Notes under the pieces: generated by a model
Seen by the model: only the letters and a program-made list of their open reading frames with translations
Databases searched by the model: none
What the model was told of the DNA's origin: nothing
Translations under genes and position numbers: made by a program
Shown here: piece after piece, positions 17,846 to 26,982 of the stretch
Layout of the letters: each line of letters opens with the position of its first letter
How positions within the stretch are numbered: the first letter of the stretch is position 1
Source of the DNA: Acidobacteriota bacterium
GTDB lineage: Bacteria > Acidobacteriota > Terriglobia > Terriglobales > Acidobacteriaceae
DNA: 64,000 nt
Assembly (NCBI GenBank): GCA_021780315.1
Contig: JAJXYY010000033.1
Coordinates: forward strand, 1-64,000
Reading direction: 5' to 3'

Positions 17846-18754
17846 ATGCAACTCTTGGCCACAAATCGCGTCTACATAAGTAAGAACCTGTTAAACAAAT
17901 CAGTTTTTGGACGGTACTTGTTGCGTTTCTTCCTGCACGTTGCTCTCATTCTTGCCTCCGCCAGTGTCTTTGCGCAGCAGCCCTCACTCCCCCTCCCAGA
18001 AGCGCCCCAGATTACCCACAACGTACTCCTAGCTCAGGCCTCCAGCTTCTCCTCCTCAACCCCCTCCGATAGCAACTCAGACAACCCCCAGGCGCAGGTC
18101 CAGACCGCTCCCACAGCCCAACAGAACCTCCCCGAAGGACCCACCCAAACCCCGGAACTTCCCCCAGAGCAGCCAAAGAGAATCCTCGGCATCATGCCCA
18201 ACTACCGTGCCGTCAGCGCCGGAACCACGCCAGTCCCCCCCAGTTCCAAGGAGTCCTTCGTCATCGCCACACGAAACAGCTTTGACTACTCCTCCTTTGC
18301 CTTTACCGGGCTCACCTCGCTCCTCGCCAAAGGCACCGATGCCCACCCAGATCTCGGCAAAGGCGTTCCAGGTCTCTGGGCCTACACCTGGAGAGGATTC
18401 CTCGACAAAACAGCCGGCAACTACCTCGTCATCTGGGCCCTCCCCACAGCACTCCATCAGGACGAGCGCTATTACGCCATGGGCGAGGGTAGCAAATGGA
18501 AGCGCCTCGGCTACTCCCTCATCCAGATCCCCGTCGCCCGCGACTACCACGGCCACCGCCAGATCAACTACTCCGAACTCTTCGGCCGCGCCGGCGCCCA
18601 GGCCCTCTCCACCACCTACTACCCAGCTGCCGATAGCAACTGGTCCGACCTAAGCGCCAAGTACGCCTACGCCCTCCTACGCGACGGCGCCACCAACGCC
18701 TTCCGTGAGTTCTGGCCCGACATCGCCATCCACGTTCTCCACCGCCAACCCTGA
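17846..18754 (+). CDS. exported protein of unknown function
   Basis: 302 residues. A hydrophobic leader (FFLHVALILASASVFAQQ, about 28-45) is followed by a Pro/Ser/Gln-rich low-complexity linker (about 46-110) and a conserved-looking domain (about 115-302). That domain has aromatic-rich blocks such as ALPTALHQDERYYAMGEGSKW and a C-terminal AFREFWPDIAIHVL. Similar exported proteins are common in Acidobacteria, but no function is known to me. The true start may be a later codon, because the leader begins about 25 residues in. Confidence 0.7.
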   Translation: MQLLATNRVYISKNLLNKSVFGRYLLRFFLHVALILASASVFAQQPSLPLPEAPQITHNVLLAQASSFSSSTPSDSNSDNPQAQVQTAPTAQQNLPEGPTQTPELPPEQPKRILGIMPNYRAVSAGTTPVPPSSKESFVIATRNSFDYSSFAFTGLTSLLAKGTDAHPDLGKGVPGLWAYTWRGFLDKTAGNYLVIWALPTALHQDERYYAMGEGSKWKRLGYSLIQIPVARDYHGHRQINYSELFGRAGAQALSTTYYPAADSNWSDLSAKYAYALLRDGATNAFREFWPDIAIHVLHRQP

Positions 18755-18790
18755 CGCACCACCCCCCATTGGCGGCTACCATGGAGAGAC

Positions 18791-19489
18791 ATGTCCGTAG
18801 CCGCCAATCTCATCCCCATCCGCGAAGCCATCGCCGCAGCATGCCGCCGCGCACAGCGCGACGAGTCCTCCGTCGCCCTCATGGCTGTCTCCAAAGTCCA
18901 TCCAGCGGAAGCCATCCTCGAAGCCCACGCCGCCGGCCTCCGCCTCTTCGGAGAAAACCGCGTCCAGGAGTTCCAGGAAAAAGCACCCCTCGTCGCTAAT
19001 CTTCCCGACATCGAAGTCCACCTCATCGGCCCCCTCCAGTCCAACAAATCCACCCGCGCCGCGGAACTCTTCCACGCCATCGACACCGTAGACTCCCTCA
19101 AAATCGCCCAGCGCCTCAACTCCGCTGCCGCCGCTCTAGACAAAACCCTCCCCATCCTCATCGAAGTCAAACTCTCCCACGAAGAGTCCAAGCACGGTCT
19201 CCCCCCCGATCAACTCCCCGCCCTCCTCAACGCCATCGCAGAACTGCCCCTCCTTCGCGCCTGTGGCCTTATGACCGTCCCCCCCTGGTCCCTCGACCCT
19301 GAAACCGCACGCCCGTACTTCCAGACCCTCCGCAGGCTCCGCGACCAGCAGCAGGCCATCCACCCCACCCTCACCCAACTCTCCACCGGCATGTCCAATG
19401 ACTTCACTGTAGCCATCGAAGAAGGCAGCACCTGCGTCCGAATCGGCACCGCCATCTTCGGCAAACGCCCCAAACCCTCCCAGCCATAA
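18791..19489 (+). CDS. yggS: YggS/PLPBP family pyridoxal phosphate homeostasis protein
   Basis: 232 residues, typical for the family. A PLP-binding TIM-barrel protein that keeps free PLP and related amino-acid pools in balance; no enzyme activity is known. The PLP lysine is K35 in LMAVSKVHP. Other family blocks: FGENRVQEF, HLIGPLQSNK, GLMTVPP and LSTGMSNDF, plus the C-terminal RIGTAIFG phosphate site. It lies upstream of an XRE-cupin regulator and a YggU gene. Confidence 0.93.
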   Translation: MSVAANLIPIREAIAAACRRAQRDESSVALMAVSKVHPAEAILEAHAAGLRLFGENRVQEFQEKAPLVANLPDIEVHLIGPLQSNKSTRAAELFHAIDTVDSLKIAQRLNSAAAALDKTLPILIEVKLSHEESKHGLPPDQLPALLNAIAELPLLRACGLMTVPPWSLDPETARPYFQTLRRLRDQQQAIHPTLTQLSTGMSNDFTVAIEEGSTCVRIGTAIFGKRPKPSQP

Positions 19490-19630
19490 CCGCAGCACCC
19501 CGCACTACAGCCGCATCCTGTGTCCCATCACACAACCGATCAGCTTTATTTGATCTGGGAAAACACCCGCATCTCCAGCACCATCCCCATCCATCCCCCG
19601 CAACATCTCAAGAGTAACGAAAATCACTGC

Positions 19631-19650
19631 TCGCAAGCACTTGCAAGCAC
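19631..19650 (+). repeat. tandem 10-mer before the XRE-cupin gene
   Basis: TCGCAAGCAC is followed directly by TTGCAAGCAC, 13 bases upstream of the GTG start at 19663. A short inverted repeat (GATCA...TGATC, 19538-19555) lies further upstream. They could be operator half-sites for the regulator's own gene; this is inference from position. Confidence 0.3.
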
Positions 19651-19662
19651 AACTCTCCAGAG

Positions 19663-20334
19663 GTGTTGTTCGACATGCACGATCTAACCGGCCTCAAGCC
19701 CCAACTCCACCCCGACCAACTCAACGTAGTAGACCCCGAGCGCGTCGAGCAGCAGATCGACGAAAAGCAGATCGGCGAGCGCATCCGCCGACTCCGCCTC
19801 AAACGTTCCATGGGTCTCGTTGAACTCGGTAAACTCACCGGGCTCTCCGCCAGCTTTCTCTCCCAGTTGGAGACCGGCCGCGTCGTCCCCACTCTACGCA
19901 ACCTCGCCCGCATCGCCCTCGTCTTCCAGAAGGACATCGCCTGCTTCTTCCAGCCCGATCCTCAGGTCGTCTTCCGTAAACTCGCCCAGCGCGACCGCAT
20001 CTCCCTCACCCGCAAGCTCAAGAACGACTCCCGCTTCGTCTCGCAATCCCTCAGCGCCCTCATCCCCGACCGCCACATGGTCCCCTGCCTCGCCGAGTTC
20101 CTGCCCAACGGAGACTGCTGCGACTTCATCCCCAAGATCTTCGCCGGAACAGAGTTCCTCTACCTCATCCAGGGAACACTCGACATCTCCATCGCCACCG
20201 GAGCAGCAAACCAGCGCCACTACCTCGAAACGGGAGACGTCGTCTGGATCGATGCCAACACCCCACGCCAGTACCTCTGCAACGGAACTCACTCCGCCAA
20301 AGCCCTCATCATTACCCAGCACGCCAAACAGTAG
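19663..20334 (+). CDS. XRE-family regulator with a C-terminal cupin sensor
   Basis: 223 residues. A helix-turn-helix domain of the XRE type (about 36-92: IGERIRRLRLKRSMGLVEL...LSASFLSQLETGRVVPTL) is joined to a cupin fold (about 125-220: FLPNGDCCDF...TEFLYLIQGTLDISI...LETGDVVWIDANTPRQY). This PuuR-like build means a DNA-binding regulator that senses a small ligand, often a metabolite of amino acid or polyamine pathways. The start is GTG at 19663 or ATG at 19675. Repeats upstream may be its own operator. Confidence 0.85.
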   Translation: MLFDMHDLTGLKPQLHPDQLNVVDPERVEQQIDEKQIGERIRRLRLKRSMGLVELGKLTGLSASFLSQLETGRVVPTLRNLARIALVFQKDIACFFQPDPQVVFRKLAQRDRISLTRKLKNDSRFVSQSLSALIPDRHMVPCLAEFLPNGDCCDFIPKIFAGTEFLYLIQGTLDISIATGAANQRHYLETGDVVWIDANTPRQYLCNGTHSAKALIITQHAKQ

Positions 20335-20356
20335 CCAGCAGCACTATCATCGCGTC

Positions 20357-20659
20357 ATGTGCCCCTTCACCCACGACGCCCCCGACGGAGCCACCCTCGC
20401 CGTTCGCATCCATCCCGGAGCCCGCAAAAACGCCGTCACCGGTATCCACGACAACGCCCTCAAAATCTCCCTCACCAGCCCGCCCATCGACGGCCGAGCC
20501 AATCAGGCCCTCATCGACTTCCTCAGCGACCGCCTCCGCCTCCCCAAAGCCCGCATCGCCCTCCTCTCCGGACAAACCAGCCGCTCCAAACTCCTCCGCA
20601 TCACAGGAAAAAGCGCAGCCGATATTCAGGCCGCGCTCGATCCAACCATCCTCTCCTAG
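20357..20659 (+). CDS. yggU: YggU/DUF167 family protein
   Basis: 100 residues, the usual size for DUF167. It has the family blocks LAVRIHPGARKNAV (13-26), LKISLTSPPIDGRANQ (39-54) and LSGQTSRSKLLRI. These small cytosolic alpha/beta proteins have no known activity. In many bacteria yggU lies near yggS, as here, with only the XRE-cupin gene between. The start is the first ATG after the upstream stop, 22 bases downstream of it. The gene converges on the polygalacturonase gene with 3 bases between the stops. Confidence 0.88.
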   Translation: MCPFTHDAPDGATLAVRIHPGARKNAVTGIHDNALKISLTSPPIDGRANQALIDFLSDRLRLPKARIALLSGQTSRSKLLRITGKSAADIQAALDPTILS

Positions 20660-20662
20660 TTG

Positions 20663-21982
20663 CTACTTCGTCATCGTCACCTGCGCCGTAGGAGTCACCG
20701 TAATCCCCTCCCCTACGCTCGCCGTCACCTTCACATTGCTCGCCGTCACCACCGCATACGCAATCTGCAACCCCTTCTTCGCCTCAATCTCCACATTCTT
20801 CATCACCAGATTCTTCACCGGAGACTCAGGCAGCCCAATCACCACCCCCGCCCACTCACTCCCGACCGACTTCAGATTCTCAATCGTGATGTCATGGAAA
20901 AACGGCGTCAGCCGTCCAATCGGCGCGCTCTCGACCGTCCCCTCCGGCAACGCCTTCGGATAATACTCGCTGATAATCAGTGTATTCTTCACATCCTCCA
21001 TCGTGATATCCCGAAAGATGATCCCGCTCACATCACTGCCGCGGTCACGGTTCGCCTTCACCCGAACCCCATTGTCTGTCCCTACAAAGTGGACTCGCTC
21101 CACCAGCACATTCTGCGCTCCTCCGGCAATCTCGCTCCCAATCGAAATCCCATGGCCATGCCGGATCTCGCAGTCCGAGATCGTTATATTCTTGCTCGGA
21201 GCATCCGGCCCAGGTGAATCAATCGGTCCGCTCTTGATCGCCACATCGTCATCGTCCACATCTTCATACATGTGCTCAATCACAATATTGCTCGAGCTGA
21301 ACGGATCGATCCCATCCGTATTCGGCGCATGTCGCGGCGCCAGCACCCGCGAATTCCGAATCACAATATCGTCCGAGTAGTACGGCACGATCTGCCAGAA
21401 CCCTGAGTTCTGCACCGTAATGTTCTCCACCCGGATGTGTTGCGAGTGGTCGAACACCAGCCCCATCGGCCGAGGATTCGCATTCCCCAGCACCCCGCCG
21501 TCCTTCTTGCCCCGAATCATCTCCCACCAGCTCTGACCATTCCCATCCAGCACCCCGCCGCCCGTCACCGTCACATGCGTCGCATGCACTGCACTCACAA
21601 ACGGCTGCACCCCCGGCAGCTTGAACACCATCTGCGGCTTGAAGTCCGCATGGTCCGGCGAAGCCAGCAACGTCGCACCCTTCGCTATCTCCAGCGTGAT
21701 CCCGCTCTTCAACTCGATCGGCGCACTCAAAAACGTGCCCCCCTCCAACCGCACCACATTGCTCTCCGGCAGCATCCCCTTGCCCACCATCGCAACGTCC
21801 TTCCACGCACACGCATCGATCGCCTTCTGGATCGCGACCGTGTCCTTGGTCACGCCATCTCCCTTGGCCCCATATGCCCGCACGTCGCACACCATCCCTG
21901 CGGCCAACGCGCTTTGCGCACACGCCATCACCACACCGCCTACCAGTACCAACGCACCTGTCCCAACCACACTCAGTTTCAT
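20663..21982 (-). CDS. glycoside hydrolase family 28 (polygalacturonase-like)
   Basis: 439 residues with a signal peptide (about 1-27). It folds as a right-handed beta-helix and cuts pectin-type galacturonan by hydrolysis outside the cytosol. The catalytic blocks are present: NTDGIDP (first Asp), DDDVAIKSG (Asp pair), GHGISIGSE (His), and RVKANRDRGSD in the place of the RIK substrate block. The N-terminal VCDVRAYGAKGDGVTKDT is the usual pectate-lyase-like entry turn. The start at 21982 is chosen for the signal peptide and the GGAGG upstream; the open frame runs 43 codons further back. Confidence 0.9.
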   Translation of the reverse strand: MKLSVVGTGALVLVGGVVMACAQSALAAGMVCDVRAYGAKGDGVTKDTVAIQKAIDACAWKDVAMVGKGMLPESNVVRLEGGTFLSAPIELKSGITLEIAKGATLLASPDHADFKPQMVFKLPGVQPFVSAVHATHVTVTGGGVLDGNGQSWWEMIRGKKDGGVLGNANPRPMGLVFDHSQHIRVENITVQNSGFWQIVPYYSDDIVIRNSRVLAPRHAPNTDGIDPFSSSNIVIEHMYEDVDDDDVAIKSGPIDSPGPDAPSKNITISDCEIRHGHGISIGSEIAGGAQNVLVERVHFVGTDNGVRVKANRDRGSDVSGIIFRDITMEDVKNTLIISEYYPKALPEGTVESAPIGRLTPFFHDITIENLKSVGSEWAGVVIGLPESPVKNLVMKNVEIEAKKGLQIAYAVVTASNVKVTASVGEGITVTPTAQVTMTK

Positions 21983-22126
21983 CCCGCCTCCACACGCAAT
22001 TCTGCGCTCACGGAATCCTACCTGAAATTGGTCGTACCACGCACCCGAAATCTGTACCCACCAGCAGACACCCAACACCACCCCCAGCCCAACAAGTCCT
22101 CCAAGACCCACAAAAACGCTCTCCGG

Positions 22127-22498
22127 CTACCCGCGAACCAGTTGCCGGTTCCACACCGCCTGACCCTCACTCACAAACTCCACCGCCGTCATCTCACCAG
22201 CCGACAGACGCTGCCGCGCATCGATCGTATACCGCAAAGAATCATTCCACGACAAACCCTTATCCCTCGCCTCACGCATACAGCGATTGAAAAATGGAGT
22301 GTCCTCGTCGGTCGGGCACGCGAGCGTCAACAGCATCCCGAAGTTAGGTGCAAACCCATGGGTCAACTTCATAGAGCGCAAGAATATGTCCTGCCCACGG
22401 CGCACGGAATCACCCAAAGGTGTCATATCGCCTCCTATGTCCTTAGGCATCAATTCCTCAGCGAGTACGGCCTCAGTGGTCATATACGTACGATGCAC
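22127..22498 (-). CDS. small protein of unknown function downstream of the MBL hydrolase
   Basis: About 118-123 residues; starts at GTG 22498 or ATG 22483. Soluble, no signal peptide, one short Phe/Met-rich segment (APNFGMLLTLACPTDED). No family is recognised. It begins 3 bases after the stop of the MBL-fold gene, so it is probably in the same transcript and made by re-initiation. Confidence 0.6.
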   Translation of the reverse strand: MHRTYMTTEAVLAEELMPKDIGGDMTPLGDSVRRGQDIFLRSMKLTHGFAPNFGMLLTLACPTDEDTPFFNRCMREARDKGLSWNDSLRYTIDARQRLSAGEMTAVEFVSEGQAVWNRQLVRG

Positions 22499-22501
22499 GT
22501 T

Positions 22502-23446
22502 CTACTCGGAAAGCCGCATGGTCTCGCCTTCTTCCAGCACCCGTACCTGATCGAGTATCCCCAGCCGAGCCGCCTCAGCCACCAGCCGCTCCACCGGCTC
22601 CTCCCGTGGCTCACGCCCCAGCAGAAATGTCCCATAGTGCATCGGAACCATCCACCGCGCTCCCAGCTCCACAAATCCCCGCACCGCCTCCTCCGGACTC
22701 GTATGCACCGCCCGATAAGCATCCGGAAAATAAGCCCCGATCGGCAGCAGTGCCACCTCCGGCTTCAACCGTCGCCCCACCTCCGCAAATCCAGGAAAAT
22801 AAGCCGTATCGCCCGAGTGATACACACTCCGCCCCCCATATGCCACGCAATACCCCCCATACCCCCGATGCGTGTCCCGAAACATCCGTGCCCCCCAGTG
22901 CTTGCACGGCGTCATCGTCACCGTCAGCCCCTCCACCCGCAACTCGTCCCACCACTCCATCCCATGCACCCGCGCAAACCCCAGCTTCATCACCAGGTCT
23001 TCCACCCCGCGCGGAACCATCACCACCGGTGCCACCATCCGCTGCGCCTTCGTCAACCGCACAATCCGCCGTAGCGAAGCCACATGCAGATGGTCCATAT
23101 GCGCATGGGTCAACAGAACCACATCAATCGGAGGCAACTCCTTCAATCGCAGACCCGGACGCCGCTGCCGCCGCAAAATAATAATCCGCTTCGCAAACAC
23201 CGGATCGACCAGCACCGTCTTCCCACCAATCTGCAGCAAAAACGATGAGTGCCCAATAAACGTCACCCCCAACTCATCCTCACCCACCACCTCCAACTCC
23301 CGAGGCTCCCCCGTCAGCGGCTGCTCATGACTCTCCCGAACCACCTGAACCAACTGCTCCAGCTTCCGAACCGCAAAAGGCCGCTTCTTCCACATAGTCG
23401 CCATAATCCCAATCGTCCCATCCAAATCCAATGCCGCCGTCACCAT
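22502..23446 (-). CDS. MBL-fold metal-dependent hydrolase (UlaG/NAPE-PLD-like)
   Basis: 314 residues. A metallo-beta-lactamase fold with metal motif THAHMDHLH, GGKTVLVDPVF before it, YHSGDTAYF as the second ligand block and MVPMHYGTF near the end. The first half VTFIGHSSFLLQIGGKT is typical of the family that includes N-acyl-phosphatidylethanolamine phospholipase D and UlaG lactonases. The substrate cannot be told. ATG at 23446 or 15 codons later. It is followed closely by a small gene of unknown role. Confidence 0.85.
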   Translation of the reverse strand: MVTAALDLDGTIGIMATMWKKRPFAVRKLEQLVQVVRESHEQPLTGEPRELEVVGEDELGVTFIGHSSFLLQIGGKTVLVDPVFAKRIIILRRQRRPGLRLKELPPIDVVLLTHAHMDHLHVASLRRIVRLTKAQRMVAPVVMVPRGVEDLVMKLGFARVHGMEWWDELRVEGLTVTMTPCKHWGARMFRDTHRGYGGYCVAYGGRSVYHSGDTAYFPGFAEVGRRLKPEVALLPIGAYFPDAYRAVHTSPEEAVRGFVELGARWMVPMHYGTFLLGREPREEPVERLVAEAARLGILDQVRVLEEGETMRLSE

Positions 23447-23480
23447 CGCCCGCTAAAGCCTTGCCCGTCCCACTTCAGCG

Positions 23481-23650
23481 TGTCATCCTCAGCAAAGCGG
23501 AAAACCCGCTGCTGCCCTTGCCCTTGCCGTTGCCCTTGCCGTTGCCGTTGCCGTTGCCTGTCTTTTAGTTGTCATCCTTCGCGAAGCGGAAAACCTGCTT
23601 TTGCTTTTGCTTTTGCCTTTGCTTCTGCCGTTGCCGCCACCGTTGCCGTA
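23481..23650 (+). repeat. duplicated 30-mer plus TTGCC-type hexamer array
   Basis: Two copies of a 30-base unit (23481-23510 and 23570-23599; core AAGCGGAAAAC) differ at four positions. Each is followed by a run of hexamer-like units: TTGCCC/TTGCCG after the first (23515-23558) and TTTTGC/TTGCCG after the second (23598-23650). The stretch is noncoding and lies between two minus-strand genes. The paired 30-mer plus array looks like a dispersed intergenic repeat family of the host; no CRISPR spacing is present. Confidence 0.7.
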
Positions 23651-23667
23651 CCTCCGCCCTCTACTCC

Positions 23668-25029
23668 CTACTCCCTATTCCCTGTCTTTAACGTCTTCGC
23701 CGCCCAGGCCTCATACGTCAACTCATCCTTCTTCGCGGTCCACTCCGCCTCCGGCAACACCATCAACTCCTTACGTTGGATGCCGGGAAACCCCGCACCC
23801 ACTGCATCCAACCCGCCCTCACGGTCTTCCCTCATATAGTTCGACGTAATATCCACGCCATTCGCCTTGGCCCACGTACTAACGTGCGTCACTGGAGCCG
23901 CGGCAATCTCCTGCTCTGACCACAGCGCAAAATGTATCTGCTTCTCCAACCACTCCACTCCATCCTTATTCACCCAACTCGTCCGGTGGCTGATCCCCGG
24001 ATACACCACCGTCGTAAACATGTCCTTCTCTGTCCCCCGCAACGCCACCGCCCGCGCCCGCACGGCTGCAAACCACTCCGGCGGATGATGCGCCATATCC
24101 ATCACCGTATCCGCCCCGCCATTCATCACCAGCATCGGGCCGCGGTCTGCATTCAGGTCGTATAGAACCGCCGCACGGTCCCCCAACCCACGCAACGACC
24201 GCATCGGAGGCCCCTGGCATGGCAGCCGGCTCGCATCAAAGTACCCCGGCCCCACCTCGTCGAACACCCCGCCCCCACTCAGCACCACCGTATGCATCCG
24301 CGGCCACCCCTCCGCCACCTCCCGGTCCCCCCACGCACCATCACCCGGCAACATCGCACCCGTAAGTCCCAGCACAAACGCCCCCATCGAATACCCCACG
24401 CCCGCAATCCGCTTCGGATCAACCTCAGGACGAGCCGCCAGGTACGCCGCCGCCTGCATCATATCCACCTGCATCAGCCCTGCCAGCCGCTGACCCCACT
24501 CCTGCCCCCACGCCTCCGGCGAAACGCCCGCCTTCAATCCCGCAGGTAGCGGAGCCGCAGCATCATGCGACCCCGCCCGCGACCGCCGCTCGCTGTTCCG
24601 CTCCCCCTCGCCAATCGGGTCGTACGTCACCACCATCGCTCCTGCTTTCGCAAACAGCAGCCCGCTGTAAAACGCATACCAACTGAACTTGTCTCCACCA
24701 TGCCCATTCACCACCACAATCCCCGGCAGCTTCCCCTTCCATTGCGCCACCGCCGGATCAGGCCGGTACACAATCGCCGGAACCAGCATCCCATCCGCCG
24801 TACGGTACGTCACCCGATCCGCCAGCACCCCAGCCATCGGGGAAAACGTCGACCACGTCTTCGCCTCCAGCGCCGGTAGCCGCTTCGGCACATACAACTC
24901 CTGCCGTATGGTCGCCCGCCACCCGGCATCCCGCTCCGCCCGCTGCGTCGCCGTTAACTCCTGCCCCACTCCCTGCCCCACCCCTAGCCACACCACCACA
25001 CCCAAACCAAGCCAGCCCCAACCCTTCAT
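23668..25029 (-). CDS. secreted alpha/beta hydrolase (acetyl xylan esterase-like)
   Basis: 453 residues with a signal peptide (about 1-22). It has an alpha/beta-hydrolase fold with nucleophile motif GYSMG (IAGVGYSMGAFVLG), an oxyanion segment VVVNGHGGDKFSW, and a late His in YPGISHRTSW that would complete the triad. The large N-terminal part resembles acetyl xylan esterase/dienelactone hydrolase-like proteins common in Acidobacteria. Likely substrates are plant polysaccharide esters; this is inference. The start at 25029 has GGAGGG five bases upstream; the 50 codons before it are not leader-like. Confidence 0.8.
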   Translation of the reverse strand: MKGWGWLGLGVVVWLGVGQGVGQELTATQRAERDAGWRATIRQELYVPKRLPALEAKTWSTFSPMAGVLADRVTYRTADGMLVPAIVYRPDPAVAQWKGKLPGIVVVNGHGGDKFSWYAFYSGLLFAKAGAMVVTYDPIGEGERNSERRSRAGSHDAAAPLPAGLKAGVSPEAWGQEWGQRLAGLMQVDMMQAAAYLAARPEVDPKRIAGVGYSMGAFVLGLTGAMLPGDGAWGDREVAEGWPRMHTVVLSGGGVFDEVGPGYFDASRLPCQGPPMRSLRGLGDRAAVLYDLNADRGPMLVMNGGADTVMDMAHHPPEWFAAVRARAVALRGTEKDMFTTVVYPGISHRTSWVNKDGVEWLEKQIHFALWSEQEIAAAPVTHVSTWAKANGVDITSNYMREDREGGLDAVGAGFPGIQRKELMVLPEAEWTAKKDELTYEAWAAKTLKTGNRE

Positions 25030-25178
25030 CGCAACCCTCCAGTGCCTCACAGCATACGACGGAATCCCATCACCCCGTCTGTCCCTGCCTTTTCCGCTGT
25101 CAAGCCCCTGCCTCAGGCCAATAACTGTCAAACAACTCATACCAAACCACTTAGCCTCAGAAATATATCGCCAAACCA

Positions 25179-25209
25179 TGACAGTTTAGTTCGCCACACT
25201 CGGTACAAT
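25179..25209 (+). promoter_or_regulatory. possible promoter of a very short transcript
   Basis: TGACAG (25179-25184) and TACAAT (25204-25209) are separated by 19 bases. The first box belongs to TGACAGTT (25179-25186), which is inverted to AACTGTCA at 25123-25130. A terminator follows only about 22 bases later, so a transcript from here would be about 45 nt. The spacing is longer than ideal, so this is tentative. Confidence 0.35.
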
Positions 25210-25230
25210 AGAAAGAGAAGGTAAAAAGTC

Positions 25231-25262
25231 ACGACCCAGCCAGCCGCTGGGTCGTTTTGTGT
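25231..25262. terminator. intergenic hairpin with T-tract
   Basis: A perfect 10-bp stem ACGACCCAGC (25231-25240) / GCTGGGTCGT (25246-25255) with a 5-base loop, followed by TTTTGTGT and preceded by AAAAAG. It can work in both directions, but no gene ends nearby on either strand. Confidence 0.7.
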
Positions 25263-25446
25263 CCCACTCAGTCTCATAACCCGTTCCGTTTCAAGACTTT
25301 GCAGGTAAGCCTTTTGTTTACAAGATTTTAGCCAACAAGTCCAAGCCTAAACCCTATCGAATGAAGACTTTGCACAAAAAGCACGGGGTGGGGGGACATG
25401 CCCGATACCCCATCCTTCAGCAGAAACGCTACAATCCCCTCAACCC

Positions 25447-26982
25447 ATGAACCTCTACGCGATCGTAATCGGCCTCATCGTCCTTACCCTGCTCACCGTC
25501 TCCCTCACCCGCCTCAGCAGGGTCAAAACCAAGGCCGACTACCTCGTAGCCGGACGATCCCTCCCAGCCTTCGTCCTCGTCTTCACCCTCCTCTCCAGTT
25601 GGATCGGCTCAGGCTCCCTCCTCGCCGGGGCCGAAAACGCCTACAAGCACGGCTTCGTCGCCCTCTGGCAGGGCGCAGGTGGATGGGCAGGACTCCTCCT
25701 CATCTACTTCATCGCCCCACGCGCCCGTAAATTCGCCCAGTTCACCATCCCCGACCTCCTCGAAACCCGCTACAACCAGACCGCACGCATCCTCGGCGTC
25801 ATCACCATCCTGCTCGCCTACACCGCAGTCACCAGCTACCAGTTCATCGGCGGCGGAGACATCCTCCACCTCATCTTCCCCGACACCATCTCCGCCATCT
25901 TCGGACGCTACCTCATCGCAGCCTTCGTCATCGTCTTCACCGCCATCGCCGGCATGGCCTCCGTCGCCTACATGGACCTCTTCATCGGACTCCTCGCCAC
26001 CTCCACCCTCTGCATCGCCCTTCCCGTCCTCATCCACCACGGAGGCGGCTGGCACGTCATCCGCACGTCCCTACCCCCCTCCCACTTCCAACTCTTCGGC
26101 GACCTCTCCCCCATCGCCTGTGCCGAACTCTTCCTCCCTACCTGCCTCCTCCTCCTCGGCAACCAATCCATGTACCAGAAGTTCTTCTCCGCCAGAACCG
26201 AAAAGGACGCCTCCCGCGCCGTCGTAGGCTGGATCGTAGGCACCGTCATCCTTGAGACCGTCATCGTCGCCCTCGCTGTTACTGGCTCAGCGCTCTTCCC
26301 CACCGGCGAGGTCCATGACCGCCCCCGAGAGATCCTCGCCTACATTGGACTCCACGGCTTCGAACCCACCCCCATCACCACCGTAGTCCTCAACCCCTCC
26401 GGCACCCTCCAGAGCATCACCCACGCCGCCACGACCCCCGTCTCCACCCACACCCTCTTCCTCCTCCAACTCCTCGGCGCCCTCCTTATGGGAGCCATCT
26501 TCGCCAAAGTCATCTCCACCGCCAACAACTGGCTCTTCTCCCCCGCCACCAACCTCGTCAACGACATCTTCGTCCGCTACATCAAGCCGCAGGCCTCCAA
26601 TAAGCAGGTGCTTATCGTCTCTCGTCTCATGGTCGTCCTCCTGGGACTTTGGGCTCTCTTCCAATCGCTTGGCACCGAGTCGGTCCTCAAGCGAGCCCTC
26701 TACGCCTACACCATCTACGGCGTAGGACTCACCCCAGTCATCCTCGCCGCCTTCTACTGGAAGCGGGCCACCGCCTCCGCCGCCGTCGCCAGCATCTTCA
26801 CAGGCACCTTCGTCACCGTCTTCTGGGACTCCGCCATCGTCCACCGCTACCTGCCCACCGTCATCGCCCAGCGCGACGCCATCTTCCCCGCCCTCGTCGC
26901 CTCCCTGCTCTGCCTCTTCCTCGTCAGCCTGGCCACCCCCCCACCCACCCCCAAGCAGCTAAACCCCTTCACCAACGCCTGA
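25447..26982 (+). CDS. sodium:solute symporter family transporter
   Basis: 511 residues, all hydrophobic helices (about 13), matching the SSS/SLC5 family. The N-terminal block VKTKADYLVAGRSLP is the typical entry to the first core helices, and SSWIGSGSLLAGAENAY is the conserved helix-2 region. It brings a solute into the cell with Na+; the substrate (sugar, amino acid, urea or organic acid) is not clear. It stands alone upstream of the integrated element and is the last host-type gene. Confidence 0.9.
   Translation: MNLYAIVIGLIVLTLLTVSLTRLSRVKTKADYLVAGRSLPAFVLVFTLLSSWIGSGSLLAGAENAYKHGFVALWQGAGGWAGLLLIYFIAPRARKFAQFTIPDLLETRYNQTARILGVITILLAYTAVTSYQFIGGGDILHLIFPDTISAIFGRYLIAAFVIVFTAIAGMASVAYMDLFIGLLATSTLCIALPVLIHHGGGWHVIRTSLPPSHFQLFGDLSPIACAELFLPTCLLLLGNQSMYQKFFSARTEKDASRAVVGWIVGTVILETVIVALAVTGSALFPTGEVHDRPREILAYIGLHGFEPTPITTVVLNPSGTLQSITHAATTPVSTHTLFLLQLLGALLMGAIFAKVISTANNWLFSPATNLVNDIFVRYIKPQASNKQVLIVSRLMVVLLGLWALFQSLGTESVLKRALYAYTIYGVGLTPVILAAFYWKRATASAAVASIFTGTFVTVFWDSAIVHRYLPTVIAQRDAIFPALVASLLCLFLVSLATPPPTPKQLNPFTNA

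Noticed and set aside
23511..23650. Possible CRISPR array
   Set aside because: Units are 6 bases without spacers; only two 30-mer copies, with no unique spacers of constant length and no cas genes.
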